A stretch of 64,000 bases of DNA, taken from NCBI RefSeq assembly GCF_002087235.1, contig NZ_MUIO01000075.1, positions 17,844-81,843 of the forward strand. Direction: 5' to 3'. Shown in pieces: positions 52,700 through 61,822 of this stretch. The DNA comes from Pseudomonas floridensis. GTDB taxonomy: Bacteria; Pseudomonadota; Gammaproteobacteria; Pseudomonadales; Pseudomonadaceae. Position 1 is the stretch's first letter, and every line of letters begins with the position of its first letter. The position numbers and the translations under genes are program-made. Below the pieces are notes generated by a model, which worked only from the letters and a program-made list of their open reading frames with translations, ran no database searches and had not been told where the DNA came from.

Positions 52700-54735
52700 T
52701 GGCAGACACTATCAAGACGCTGATCACCGGCGTCGATCAACTGTCTCCAACGCTGGCTGCTGTCAGCAAGAACGTCAAAGGATTCCAGGCCGGGCTCGAA
52801 GGCTCCGGCCTTGGGTCGATCCCGCTCGAGAATATGGTCAAGGAAAGCGTCCTCGCGCAGCCATTTATCGATGCGGTCAAGGCCGCAGTGGGTTTCGAGA
52901 CAAGCATGGCCGGTGTGAAACGGTCCGTGACGTTTGAGAATCCGCAGCAATTCCAGGCGATGAGCCGCGACATTCTTGACTTGAGTGAGCGGCTTCCGGA
53001 GAGCGCCAGCGGCATTGCCGCGATTGTCAGTGAAGGGGCCAAGGCCAGCGTGCCGCGTGAAGAGCTGACCGGGTTTGCCTCCGATGCCGTGAAAATGGGC
53101 ATCGCGTTCGATCAGACGGCGGCTCAGTCGGGCGAAATGATGGGCAAATGGCGCTCTTCGTTCGAGATGACTCAGCCGCAGGTTGCGGCGCTGTCCGAGA
53201 AGATCAATGTGCTCGGCGGCAATAATCTGGAAAAGCAGATTGCAACGATGGTCACTGCGATGGGCCCGCTCGGGCCTGTGGCGGGTCGGGCATCGGGTGA
53301 GATTGCCGCGATGGGGGCCACGCTGGCCGGCGTAGATGTGCCGACCGATGTGGCCGCCAAGGGCATGAAAAATTTCATGCAGTCGCTCACCGAGGGCGGC
53401 GCAGCCAAAGCAGGGGCTTTTCAGGCCTTGCAGCTGGACATCGACCAACTGACCCAAGGCATGCAGCAAAACCCGTCCGCCACCATCGAGAAGGTGCTGA
53501 CCGCCATTTCGACGGTCGATCCGGGCAAACAGTCTGCGGTCATCACGCAACTGTTTGGCGAGGAGTCGCTGGGCGCGGTTACACCACTGCTGGAGAACCT
53601 GGACGTATTGCGGACCAACCTGGCGAAAGTCGGGGAGGGCGTGCAATCGGCAGGCACTATCGAGCAAGAATTCAAGGCCAACTCCGAGACCACCGCGGTC
53701 GCATTGAAGGAGATGGACAATCGGGTCGATCGCCTGAGCATCAACATCGGCAGTATGTTTCTGCCGGCGATGAACGAAGCGATGGCCGTGATCGGTCCGA
53801 TGATTTCTCAGGTCGCAGCGTTGGCCGCCGAGCATCCTGGCGTCATCAAGGGCGTGGTGGGCGCTGCCATCGCCTTTGGCGTGCTGCAAGTGGCGGTACT
53901 GGCGGCGACGAATGCCAGCAAAGTATTGAGCGCGGTCATAGGGCTGTCACCGGTCGGTATGGTTGTGCGGGCACTGGCGCTGGCCGCAGGTCTTCTGATT
54001 GCCAACTGGTCGACCGTCGCCCCGTATTTCCAGGCTGTGTGGGCCAGCATTCGCGAACCCGTCATGGCGTTGTGGGGCGCGCTCCAGAAGGTGTTCGGCT
54101 GGACGCCGATCGGGCTGATCATCGCGAACTGGCAACCGCTGTCTGCGTTTTTCGGCGCGCTTTGGGACGTCATCAAAGCGCTGGCTTCGCCTGTGGTCGG
54201 TTACCTTCAAGCGCTGTTCGACTGGTCGCCTCTGGGAATCGTCAGTGAACAGTGGGAACCGATCAAAACCTTCTTTTCGGGACTGTTCACTGACATCAAA
54301 CCGTTTATCGATCCGATCCTGAGCTGGTTCGGTGGCGGCTCTGAAGATAAATCCCTGTTGCAGCGCGCCACTCAAAAACTCAACGAGTTCGCTGACGAAC
54401 GGCGTGCTGAGAACGCAGGTCCAGGTGGCGGTACTGGAGCGTTCCTGGCTGAGGGTGCCGTACAGGCCAGCCAGCTGAAACAGCAGCAAATCAACCAGGC
54501 GATGGGCATACCGGGAACCAGCCAACTGCTGGGTGCGCCGAACCTGCCTGCACCCGGCAGCCTGTTGCTGCAGCAGGGTGCAGGTGCTGGCTCGCGGCTT
54601 GAAGGCGAGCTCAACATTCGCTTTGAAAACGCACCGCCGGGCATGCGCACGGAACAGATGCAGACCAACCAGCCCGGCTTGACGGTGTCGCCAAGTGTGG
54701 GCTATCGAACCCTCGGCACAGGAGCCGCATCATGA
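52699..54735 (+). CDS. Tail tape measure protein
   Basis: The 678-residue protein starts at ATG 52699, overlapping the frameshift product stop; a GTG one codon earlier is also possible. It has an N-terminal helical region typical of tape measure proteins (VKESVLAQPFIDAVKAAVGF; LDLSERLPESASGIAAIVSE), a central hydrophobic zone (about 375-420, VVGAAIAFGVLQVAVLAA and ALALAAGLLIANW) and repeated Trp-rich segments (about 430-540). Its length sets tail length. At under 700 residues it predicts a shorter tail than lambda-size measures. Confidence 0.9.
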   Translation: MADTIKTLITGVDQLSPTLAAVSKNVKGFQAGLEGSGLGSIPLENMVKESVLAQPFIDAVKAAVGFETSMAGVKRSVTFENPQQFQAMSRDILDLSERLPESASGIAAIVSEGAKASVPREELTGFASDAVKMGIAFDQTAAQSGEMMGKWRSSFEMTQPQVAALSEKINVLGGNNLEKQIATMVTAMGPLGPVAGRASGEIAAMGATLAGVDVPTDVAAKGMKNFMQSLTEGGAAKAGAFQALQLDIDQLTQGMQQNPSATIEKVLTAISTVDPGKQSAVITQLFGEESLGAVTPLLENLDVLRTNLAKVGEGVQSAGTIEQEFKANSETTAVALKEMDNRVDRLSINIGSMFLPAMNEAMAVIGPMISQVAALAAEHPGVIKGVVGAAIAFGVLQVAVLAATNASKVLSAVIGLSPVGMVVRALALAAGLLIANWSTVAPYFQAVWASIREPVMALWGALQKVFGWTPIGLIIANWQPLSAFFGALWDVIKALASPVVGYLQALFDWSPLGIVSEQWEPIKTFFSGLFTDIKPFIDPILSWFGGGSEDKSLLQRATQKLNEFADERRAENAGPGGGTGAFLAEGAVQASQLKQQQINQAMGIPGTSQLLGAPNLPAPGSLLLQQGAGAGSRLEGELNIRFENAPPGMRTEQMQTNQPGLTVSPSVGYRTLGTGAAS

Positions 54736-56171
54736 GTACATGGCGTGACAGCCTGTTGCCCGCGTCTTTCCGGGGCATCGGTTTTTTCATCGAGAAAGCG
54801 ACTGTTCCGACAGGACGCAAGGGGCAGTTGCATGAGTTTCCGCAGCGTGACGAGCCGTACTTCGAATCGCTGGGCAAACAGTCGCAGATCCATACGCTGA
54901 CCGCTTTCATCGTTGGCAGCGATTGTTTCGAACAGCGGGACAGACTGCTTCAGGCGCTGGAGCAGGAGGGAGCCGGCGAGTTGGTGCATCCCTGGCTGGG
55001 TCGTATGCAGGTGCAGGTCGGCAACTGCACCCTGACGCATAACCTGACCGAAGGCGGGATGGTGCGTCTGGACCTGATTTTCTACCCGGATCTGCCGCTG
55101 AAGTTTCCGACGTCCACGCTCAATACTCGCCGTCAGTTGATGCAGGCGTCCGATGGACTGCTGGATTCTGCGCTCAGGCGCTATCGGGCGGTCATGGCGA
55201 CGGTGGATGCCGTACGCATCAATATCAAAGCGTTGCGCAGTACGTTGTCCGGGGTGTTTGCCACGATTCAGCGGCAGTTCTCCTCGTTCATGGCGATCTA
55301 TTCGGATGCCACCGCACTGGTGCACTCGCTGGTCAATGCGCCTTATACGTTGAGCTCGACGTTTTCCACGTTCTTCGCCAGTTTTGACGGGGACAGCCGC
55401 CGGGTCAGAAGAGAAAGCGGCAGCGCCGTTTCCGCTGGAAGCAGTGCAGGATCCGGTTCAGGCAGTTCTGGCGGCGGCAGTGCGGGGAGCGGATCGGGCG
55501 GCAGTGGCGGCGCGGGCGGTAGCGATGGTGGCTCCAGCGTTGGCAGGGCAGGCAGCGTTGCATCGAGCGTCTCGGGCGTGCGCAGTGCTTCGGGAGTCGA
55601 AATCGTACCGTATCGCTCGATCATCTCCGACGCCACGCAACAGGCGCAGGCTGTTTCCAGCATCAATCAGATCAATCAGGGAGGTGGTCTGGATACCGGC
55701 GTGACGGCTCAGGCTACTGCGGATCTGGTACAGGATGCGCTGTTGGTCAAGGTGGCGAGGGTCGTGGCCAGCATGCCGGTGGCGGTCAATACGAAACCGA
55801 TTCTTGTCGTGCCGTCCCTGGATCAGCAACGCGTTCAACCGCTGCAACGTGCCGATGTGCCGGTGGCCGACGACGTGATCGAACTGCGCGACACGCTCAG
55901 TTCGGCCATTTGGGAAGCCGCGCTGAAGGCCGATCCGGAGCATTACCTGGCGCTCAATACGCTGCGACATGCACTGATCGGTCATCTCAATGCGGTGGCC
56001 GCTTCCGGTGTTCGTCTGCTGGACATGAAAGTGGCCGAACCGTTGCCAGCGCTAGTGCTGGCCTATCGTCGCTTCGGGGACGCAAGCCGCTCGCACGAAG
56101 TGGTTCAGCGCAACCGTATCGCGCACCCAGGCTTCGTGCCGCCCGGTACGCTCAAGATCGCTCAGGAGTAA
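54732..56171 (+). CDS. DNA circularization protein N-like baseplate/tail protein (Mu gpN)
   Basis: The 479-residue protein has the DNA_circ_N domain (about 1-110, WRDSLLPASFRGIGFFIEKA; RDRLLQALEQEGAGELVHPW). The family name refers to an early Mu observation; in contractile tails it is part of the baseplate hub. A Ser/Gly linker (about 229-272) made almost only of Gly, Ser and Ala separates the N-terminal part from the C-terminal part (about 300-479, Leu/Val/Ala-rich). It overlaps the tape measure stop. Confidence 0.87.
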   Translation: MSTWRDSLLPASFRGIGFFIEKATVPTGRKGQLHEFPQRDEPYFESLGKQSQIHTLTAFIVGSDCFEQRDRLLQALEQEGAGELVHPWLGRMQVQVGNCTLTHNLTEGGMVRLDLIFYPDLPLKFPTSTLNTRRQLMQASDGLLDSALRRYRAVMATVDAVRINIKALRSTLSGVFATIQRQFSSFMAIYSDATALVHSLVNAPYTLSSTFSTFFASFDGDSRRVRRESGSAVSAGSSAGSGSGSSGGGSAGSGSGGSGGAGGSDGGSSVGRAGSVASSVSGVRSASGVEIVPYRSIISDATQQAQAVSSINQINQGGGLDTGVTAQATADLVQDALLVKVARVVASMPVAVNTKPILVVPSLDQQRVQPLQRADVPVADDVIELRDTLSSAIWEAALKADPEHYLALNTLRHALIGHLNAVAASGVRLLDMKVAEPLPALVLAYRRFGDASRSHEVVQRNRIAHPGFVPPGTLKIAQE

Positions 56172-56174
56172 CCC

Positions 56175-57281
56175 ATGATCGACCCTAACGTTGTCACCTT
56201 GACGGTTGGCAAGCATGACTATGGCGGTTGGAAAACCGTGGAAATCTCGGCGGGCATCGAGCGTCAGACACGCAGTTTCGACGTCAGCCTGACCTGGCAA
56301 TGGCCTGGGACGGACATGGTCAGACCCGTGCGCGCAGGTGCCGCATGTGAGGTCCGTATCGGCGGCGAGTTGATCCTGACAGGCCGGGTATTTGCCACGC
56401 CCGTCAGCTATGACGAGAAGCAGATCACTTTGAAGATATCCGGACGCTCCCTGACCGCCGATCTGGTGGACTGTTCGGCGATCAACAAGCCTGGCGAGTG
56501 GAACGACGTATCGATGCTGACCATCGTCAGAGAGCTGGCCGCGCCCTACAAGGTAAAGGTGCTCAGCGAGATACCGGAAACTTCGCGAAAATCGAAGCAC
56601 ACCATCGAGCCCGGCGAGACGGTGTTCAAGTCCATTGACCGGCTGCTGACCGTGTTCCGGATATTTTCCACGGATGACGAATACGGCAATGTCGTGCTCG
56701 CCAGGCCCGCAAGTGCGGGCCATGCGGTGGACACGCTGGCGTTGGGTGGCAACGTGCTGTCGGCCGTTGCGCCGCTGGATTATTCGGGACTCTTCTCCGA
56801 GTACCAGGTCATTGGCCAACAGGCGGGCAATGACAAGACGTTCGGCAAAGCCGCGTCGGAGGTCTCCGCTTCGGTCACTGACGGTAGCATCACGCCTTCG
56901 CGCGTGCTGGTCATTCATGAGCAGTCGCCGATCACCCCGGAACTGGCGTTGAGTCGGGCCAAATGGGAGCGCGGCCATCGCCAGGGCAAGACCCGGCTGA
57001 CCACGTACAAGGTGCAAGGCTGGCGGCAGTCCAACGGTGCGTTGTGGCGCCATAACACCCTGGTCCATGTCGTCGACCCGATCCTGGACCTCAATCAGGA
57101 AATGCTGATTTCGGCCATTACCTATTCGCTCTCCAGCGAGGGTACGACCGCCACGCTGGTCGTCGGGCCGATCGAGGGTTTTGAAGCAGAGCCCGGTGAT
57201 CCTGAAAAGCGCAGCAAGGTGCCGGTCAACCAGGACGCCTACAGCTACGCGCAACCCAATTACGAAGGAACGCTCGCATGA
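56175..57281 (+). CDS. Baseplate hub protein (Mu gpP/gp44-like)
   Basis: The 368-residue protein starts IDPNVVTLTVGKHDYGGWK and has the gpP hub features: FDVSLTWQWPG near 38, KISGRSLTADLVDCSA near 95 and a long C-terminal domain with late-control-protein D-like pattern (SRAKWERGHRQGKTRLT near 257). It forms the hub to which spike and wedge proteins attach. It overlaps the gp45-like gene by 4 bases. Confidence 0.88.
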   Translation: MIDPNVVTLTVGKHDYGGWKTVEISAGIERQTRSFDVSLTWQWPGTDMVRPVRAGAACEVRIGGELILTGRVFATPVSYDEKQITLKISGRSLTADLVDCSAINKPGEWNDVSMLTIVRELAAPYKVKVLSEIPETSRKSKHTIEPGETVFKSIDRLLTVFRIFSTDDEYGNVVLARPASAGHAVDTLALGGNVLSAVAPLDYSGLFSEYQVIGQQAGNDKTFGKAASEVSASVTDGSITPSRVLVIHEQSPITPELALSRAKWERGHRQGKTRLTTYKVQGWRQSNGALWRHNTLVHVVDPILDLNQEMLISAITYSLSSEGTTATLVVGPIEGFEAEPGDPEKRSKVPVNQDAYSYAQPNYEGTLA

Positions 57282-57787
57282 GTCTATTCAATCGCATGCT
57301 GGTGCGCGGCACGGTCGTGCTTGCAAGAGCCAGCAGCAAAATGCAGGCGCTGCAAATGCGTCTGACCGCAGGAGAAGTCAGGGGGGACATGGAGCATTTC
57401 GAACCCTATGGCTTTACCAGCAACCCGCTGGCGGGGGCTGAGGGTATCGCCGCCTTCATCGGCGGTGATCGCTCCCACGGTCTGCTGCTGGTGGTGGCGG
57501 ACCGCCGGTATCGCCTTCAGGGACTGGAGTCGGGCGAAGTCGCGATCTACACCGATGAAGGCGACAAGGTGCACTTCAAGCGCGGCAAGGTCATCGAGAT
57601 CCAGACCAACACCTTGAACATCAAGGCCGCGACGGCGGTGAATTTCGAGACGCCGCAGATCACCCAGACAGGGAAGATCGTTTCCCAAGGCGACCAGATC
57701 GCTGGCGGCATCAGCCAGATCACGCACTTGCACGGCAGCGTGCGCTCCGGTCCAGACCAGAGCGGGCCGCCCGTTGGAGGTGGCTGA
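57278..57787 (+). CDS. Baseplate assembly/spike protein (Mu gp45-like)
   Basis: A 169-residue protein with an OB-fold N-terminal region (VLARASSKMQALQMRLTAGE; FEPYGFTSNPLAGAEGIAAF) and a C-terminal beta-helical tail of short repeats (about 100-169) ending HLHGSVRSGPDQSG. Mu gp45 is the metal-tipped puncturing spike. The H-x-H pair near the C-terminus is consistent with a metal-binding tip. Confidence 0.88.
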   Translation: MSLFNRMLVRGTVVLARASSKMQALQMRLTAGEVRGDMEHFEPYGFTSNPLAGAEGIAAFIGGDRSHGLLLVVADRRYRLQGLESGEVAIYTDEGDKVHFKRGKVIEIQTNTLNIKAATAVNFETPQITQTGKIVSQGDQIAGGISQITHLHGSVRSGPDQSGPPVGGG

Positions 57788-58185
57788 TGATTATTGAAGG
57801 CACCTTGCAGTCCGCCTTGCTGCGCTCGGTGATCATCAGCCTGTTCACCTGGCGCCGCGCCGAGGCCGACGATCAGTTCGACGATGCCGAGCGTTTCGGC
57901 TGGTGGGGTGACACCTACCCGAGCGTGGCCAATGACCGGATCGGCTCGAGACTGTGGCTGCTGCGCAGGGTCAGGCTTACCGCGCAGACCGAACGCGACG
58001 CTCAGTTTTATGCCCATGAAGCGTTGAGCTGGCTGATCGACGACGGTCACGTCAAGCGCATCAACATTCTTACCGAACAGGTCCAGAGCAACCGCCTGAA
58101 CCTGGGCGTCGAGCTGGTCGTCCCGGACGGCCAGGTCGTGCGCTTCCACCCTTCAGAACAGTGGCAGGTGATCTATGCCGTTTGA
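57787..58185 (+). CDS. Baseplate wedge protein (Mu gp46-like)
   Basis: A 132-residue GP46 family protein (LQSALLRSVIISLFTWRRAE; RFGWWGDTYPSVANDRIGSR; RIGSRLWLLRR). gp46-type proteins form the inner part of the baseplate wedge together with gp47. The gene starts at the last base of the gp45 stop and overlaps gp47 by 11 bases. Confidence 0.88.
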   Translation: MIIEGTLQSALLRSVIISLFTWRRAEADDQFDDAERFGWWGDTYPSVANDRIGSRLWLLRRVRLTAQTERDAQFYAHEALSWLIDDGHVKRINILTEQVQSNRLNLGVELVVPDGQVVRFHPSEQWQVIYAV

Positions 58186-59215
58186 AACACCAACGTTACC
58201 GGCGCTGGTCAACCGCACTCAGGTCGACCTTGCCAGCGATGCGCTTCGCCAGTCCGATGCTCGGGTGCTGTCGCGCGCACACAGCGGCGCGGCCTACGGG
58301 CTGTACGGCTATCAGGACTGGATCGCGGATCAGATTCTGCCGGATACGGCCGATGAGGAAACCCTCGAGCGCCAGGCCATTCTGCGTCTGCGGCAGCCGC
58401 GCAAACCCGCGCAGCCTGCCACTGGCAAGGTGCGTTTCGTGGCGGCTGCCGGTGCGGTGCTGGATGTCGACACCGTTCTGCAGTTCAGCGACGGGCGCTT
58501 TTATCGCGTCACTCAGGGCGTCACCACCGTGGCGGGCACCAACACGACCACGGTCGAAGCGGTAGACGCAGGCGCGCTGGGCAATGCCGACGCCGGACAG
58601 GTCATGACCGCCGTTCAGCCGGTTGAAGGCATCGACGGCAGCTTTACCGTCATCGGAGACGGGCTGGTCGGCGGCATCGCCCGGGAAAGCACCGAGTCGC
58701 TACGGGCTCGCGTGGTGCGTTCGTATCGCGTCATTCCCCATGGCGGCAATCAGGACGATTACGTTACTTGGGCGCTGGATGTGCCGGGCGTGACGCGGGC
58801 CTGGTGTGTGCGGCGGTACATGGGGCCGGGCACCGTGGCGGTGTTTTTCATGCGCGACGATGATTCGAGGCCGACACCGGACGCCGAGCAATTGGCTGAA
58901 GTGGCGGCCTACCTCGAGCCGCTACGCCCGGTCACGGCCGAGCTGTACGTGCTGGCGCCGGTTCAGAAGCCTGTGACGTACACCATCAGCCTGACGCCGG
59001 ACACCTCGGCAGTGCGCGCGGCGGTGCAGGCGCAACTGGCCGATCTGCACAATCGTGAAGCCGGTCTGGGCGAAACCCTGTTGCTGACGCACATCGCCGA
59101 GGCCATCAGTCGGGCAACCGGGGAAACCGACCATGTACTGGTTTCACCGACGGCCAACGTCACGGCAGCGGCCAATCAGTTGCTCACCTTTGGGGGGATT
59201 TCATGGTCGTCATAA
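58175..59215 (+). CDS. Baseplate J-like protein (Mu gp47)
   Basis: A 346-residue baseplate J family protein: N-terminal LVNRTQVDLASDALRQSDAR, LYGYQDWIADQILPDTADEE near 45, core GIARESTESLRARVVRSYRV near 168, and the C-terminal VSPTANVTAAANQLLTFGGI. It forms the wedge that transmits the contraction trigger from fibres to sheath. It overlaps the following gene by 13 bases. Confidence 0.93.
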   Translation: MPFETPTLPALVNRTQVDLASDALRQSDARVLSRAHSGAAYGLYGYQDWIADQILPDTADEETLERQAILRLRQPRKPAQPATGKVRFVAAAGAVLDVDTVLQFSDGRFYRVTQGVTTVAGTNTTTVEAVDAGALGNADAGQVMTAVQPVEGIDGSFTVIGDGLVGGIARESTESLRARVVRSYRVIPHGGNQDDYVTWALDVPGVTRAWCVRRYMGPGTVAVFFMRDDDSRPTPDAEQLAEVAAYLEPLRPVTAELYVLAPVQKPVTYTISLTPDTSAVRAAVQAQLADLHNREAGLGETLLLTHIAEAISRATGETDHVLVSPTANVTAAANQLLTFGGISWSS

Positions 59216-59802
59216 GAACCGCCCAGCACTACGCCGAACAACTGCAGGCGCTGCTGCCATCCGGTCCTGCATGGGATCCGGAGCGTGTGCCCGAGGTTCA
59301 GCAACTGATCGCCGGTCTGTCCCACGAGTTCGCTCGCATCGACGGACGCGCCTTCGATCTGCTCAACGAGATGGACCCGGCCACCGTCAGCGAGCTGGTC
59401 CCGGACTGGGAGCGGGTCATGAACCTGCCCGATCCGTGCCTCGGGCTCAAACCGCTGTTCGAAGACCGGCGTCTGTCGGTACGCCAGCGGCTGGTGGCTG
59501 TAGGAGGGCAGAACGCAGCGTTCTACATCGGCATTGCCGTAAGCCAGGGCTATCCCGACGCCTCTGTCACTGAACTTCGAGCGCCCCGTATGGGGCGTTC
59601 TCGTTTCGGGCAGGCGCACTTCGGCACCTGGAACGCGCAATTCATGTGGACCCTGAACACCGGCGGACGTCAGCGGCTGGGTCGGCGCTTTGGCGCCAGT
59701 TACTGGGGAGAGCGGTTCGGGGTCAACCCCGGCACCGCCATCGAATGCCTGATCCGTCGAGCAGCACCGGCGCATGGCGTCGAATTCGTTAATTTCAACT
59801 GA
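59203..59802 (+). CDS. DUF2313 baseplate protein (Mu gp48-like)
   Basis: A 199-residue YmfQ/DUF2313 protein (YAEQLQALLPSGPAWDPERV; LLNEMDPATVSELVPDWERV; DPCLGLKPLFEDRRLSVRQR). It bridges the baseplate wedge and the tail fibre in Mu-type tails. The fibre gene begins 10 bases after its stop. Confidence 0.9.
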   Translation: MVVIRTAQHYAEQLQALLPSGPAWDPERVPEVQQLIAGLSHEFARIDGRAFDLLNEMDPATVSELVPDWERVMNLPDPCLGLKPLFEDRRLSVRQRLVAVGGQNAAFYIGIAVSQGYPDASVTELRAPRMGRSRFGQAHFGTWNAQFMWTLNTGGRQRLGRRFGASYWGERFGVNPGTAIECLIRRAAPAHGVEFVNFN

Positions 59803-59812
59803 GGAACAACAC

Positions 59813-60946
59813 GTGGACTATCCCAAGAGTGTGCCAGGCGTAGGCCTGGTGAGCGGCAAATTTATCGATGAAAACCCGGCAACCGGTACACCCGGTTCGC
59901 TGATTCCCGCGCAGTGGGGCAACTCGGTGACGCAGGAGATTCTAAATGCCATGGCCGCTGGTGGCGAGCAGCCGGATGAAGGCCGGGCGGATCAGCTCGC
60001 AAAAGCGATTGCCCAAATCAGCCGCGGGACACAGCCGGTCGCCAAGGTGCTTTCGTTCAACGAGAACATAGCTTTTACGAAAGACCAGATGGAGTTACTT
60101 CTGCTTGATGCCTCAGGCGGAAGTCGCGCTTTCACGTTGCCTTCTTCAAATTCGGTGCTTGGCACCAGGGACGTAATTGTTCGCAGGGTAGACAACAGTG
60201 GCAACCGGCTAGTCATCAATGCAGCAGCCGAAGACAGGATCAAGTTTCATACTCACTTGAATGCCGCCGGTTACACCTTTCTGGTTTTGATGGGGGCAGG
60301 CGATTGGTGGCACCTGCGCAGTGACGGAGTCGGTAACTGGTGGCCTGTAGGCCGTTATGACAGTACTCCATTGGGACGCCCTTTTTTTGAAACGACAACC
60401 TTGTTCAGTCCGGGCGGGTATGGAGCGCTAAATGGAGCGCTGCTTAACCGTGCCGACTGGCCTTGGCTCTGGGATCACGCTCAGAAGTCCGGGATGCTCT
60501 ATACGGAGGCCGGCCGCACTGGCAAAGAAGGTGGGTGGACCGCAGGTGACGGTGCTTTGACTTTTCGTGGACCCGAAGGACGCGGGGAGTTCTTGAGAGT
60601 GCTTGATGAATCTCGCGGAGTAGATGCCTCACGCGTTGCAGGCTCTTGGCAGGACGGCACCTGGCTTAGGACGGTTGCGCAAGAGTGGACAGGATCTGAT
60701 CTTGAGAGCGGCACTTTCGTGCTGGGCAATGCTCACGCTCAAGCCGATGGGCGGCTCGCTTCCTCCGGCGTTGGCGGTGTCCTCCCATCAGGCGCATTAA
60801 TTCCTGCTGGTGGTTCTGCTTACCCCCCCGCGACAACAGACAACGCTGTTACTGGAACCGCCGTAAGGAACGAACAGGCAATGAATAACTGGATTCGCTT
60901 CCGTAGCCGCAATATTGCCTACCCCGGGCGCATTAAACTGATCTGA
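59813..60946 (+). CDS. Tailocin tail fibre / receptor-binding protein
   Basis: The 377-residue protein starts at GTG 59813 behind gagg; an in-frame ATG 13 codons upstream lies inside the gp48 gene. Residues 1-80 (DYPKSVPGVGLVSGKFIDEN; IPAQWGNSVTQEILNAM; DQLAKAIAQI) are the conserved baseplate-attachment domain. The rest is variable in character, AT-richer from about 60060 on, and ends in a tail-fibre tip domain (FRGPEGRGEFLRVLDESRGV; NNWIRFRSRNIAYPGRIK). It should decide which LPS types are recognised, hence the killing spectrum. Confidence 0.88.
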   Translation: MDYPKSVPGVGLVSGKFIDENPATGTPGSLIPAQWGNSVTQEILNAMAAGGEQPDEGRADQLAKAIAQISRGTQPVAKVLSFNENIAFTKDQMELLLLDASGGSRAFTLPSSNSVLGTRDVIVRRVDNSGNRLVINAAAEDRIKFHTHLNAAGYTFLVLMGAGDWWHLRSDGVGNWWPVGRYDSTPLGRPFFETTTLFSPGGYGALNGALLNRADWPWLWDHAQKSGMLYTEAGRTGKEGGWTAGDGALTFRGPEGRGEFLRVLDESRGVDASRVAGSWQDGTWLRTVAQEWTGSDLESGTFVLGNAHAQADGRLASSGVGGVLPSGALIPAGGSAYPPATTDNAVTGTAVRNEQAMNNWIRFRSRNIAYPGRIKLI

Positions 60947-60953
60947 GGACGAT

Positions 60954-61520
60954 ATGCCAATTTATTTGATAGACGATTTTAACGCTTTGATTGGTCCAGT
61001 CGAATTGCCGATTGTCCCTGGTCTCGGTGAGCAGGCACCCAGCAACTCTGTCAGTTTGCCAACCCTGTTGGCCGAGCCTGAAAAAGGATTTTCCTGGGCA
61101 TTGGTTGATGATGAGCCGCAACAACTGGCGGACTGTCGCGGCCTCATGTTTCGAACTGAGGATGGCTCTGAAGAGCTGTGGGCCAAGTTGGGTACCCCAC
61201 CTGAGACGCTTACTGCTAAGCAGTGGCCTGGAAAATATTACATCTGGCAAGAGGGAAACTGGGTGGTTGATGAGGATGCAAGGCGACTTGCCTTCACCTC
61301 TGCCGCGCTGATCGTCCGTGACCAATGTCTTCAAGTCGCAGCCAAGCATATTGCTCCTTTGCAGTATGCCGAAGAGTTTGGAGATATCACCGGTCCTGAG
61401 AAATTCAGATTACTTGAGTGGAAGCGATACAGCATAGAGGTGAATCGGATTGAGCAAAGTCCCGACTATCCGTTCCATATTGACTGGCCCCCCGCGCCAT
61501 CAGATACGTTCGTGAAGTAG
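60954..61520 (+). CDS. Tail fibre assembly chaperone
   Basis: A 188-residue protein 7 bases after the fibre gene. N-terminal MPIYLIDDFNALIGPVELPI, a central W-rich part (WPGKYYIWQEGNWVVDEDAR) and the C-terminal pattern LLEWKRYSIEVNRIEQSPDY then WPPAPSDTF define the tail fibre assembly family, which folds and trimerises the cognate fibre. Its reduced GC, shared with the fibre tip, supports transfer as a fibre-chaperone pair. Confidence 0.85.
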   Translation: MPIYLIDDFNALIGPVELPIVPGLGEQAPSNSVSLPTLLAEPEKGFSWALVDDEPQQLADCRGLMFRTEDGSEELWAKLGTPPETLTAKQWPGKYYIWQEGNWVVDEDARRLAFTSAALIVRDQCLQVAAKHIAPLQYAEEFGDITGPEKFRLLEWKRYSIEVNRIEQSPDYPFHIDWPPAPSDTFVK

Positions 61521-61822
61521 TCCTTTTTTTGCACGATTTATTTTTACGAAGCCTGCAAGGGGTTTATTAAATTTTCGCCCTGGCGTAATAGCTGCCTCAG
61601 CTATTGCTCGGTATTAAATTTAAGTCGGCGTTTTTGTTCGGTGGAGAAAACTGATTGCAGGCTGCTGCGAGCAGGATGAAATTAAAATCTCAATTAAAAA
61701 TCCTATCAAAAATTGTATAGGCATTACTTAGGCTCAATAAGGCAAGGGGGAAAAACTAAAGCTTGGAAGCGTAATTTTGTATGAACCACACATTCCTTCA
61801 CTAGAAAATTATAGGTATTCCT
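61521..61822. other. AT-rich gap in the fibre region
   Basis: About 300 bases, clearly AT-richer than the flanks, with several A and T runs. No convincing gene and no clean terminator is seen (a T run at 61523-61529 follows the chaperone stop but lacks a stem). It may be a recombination scar or hold a promoter for the next gene. Confidence 0.4.
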
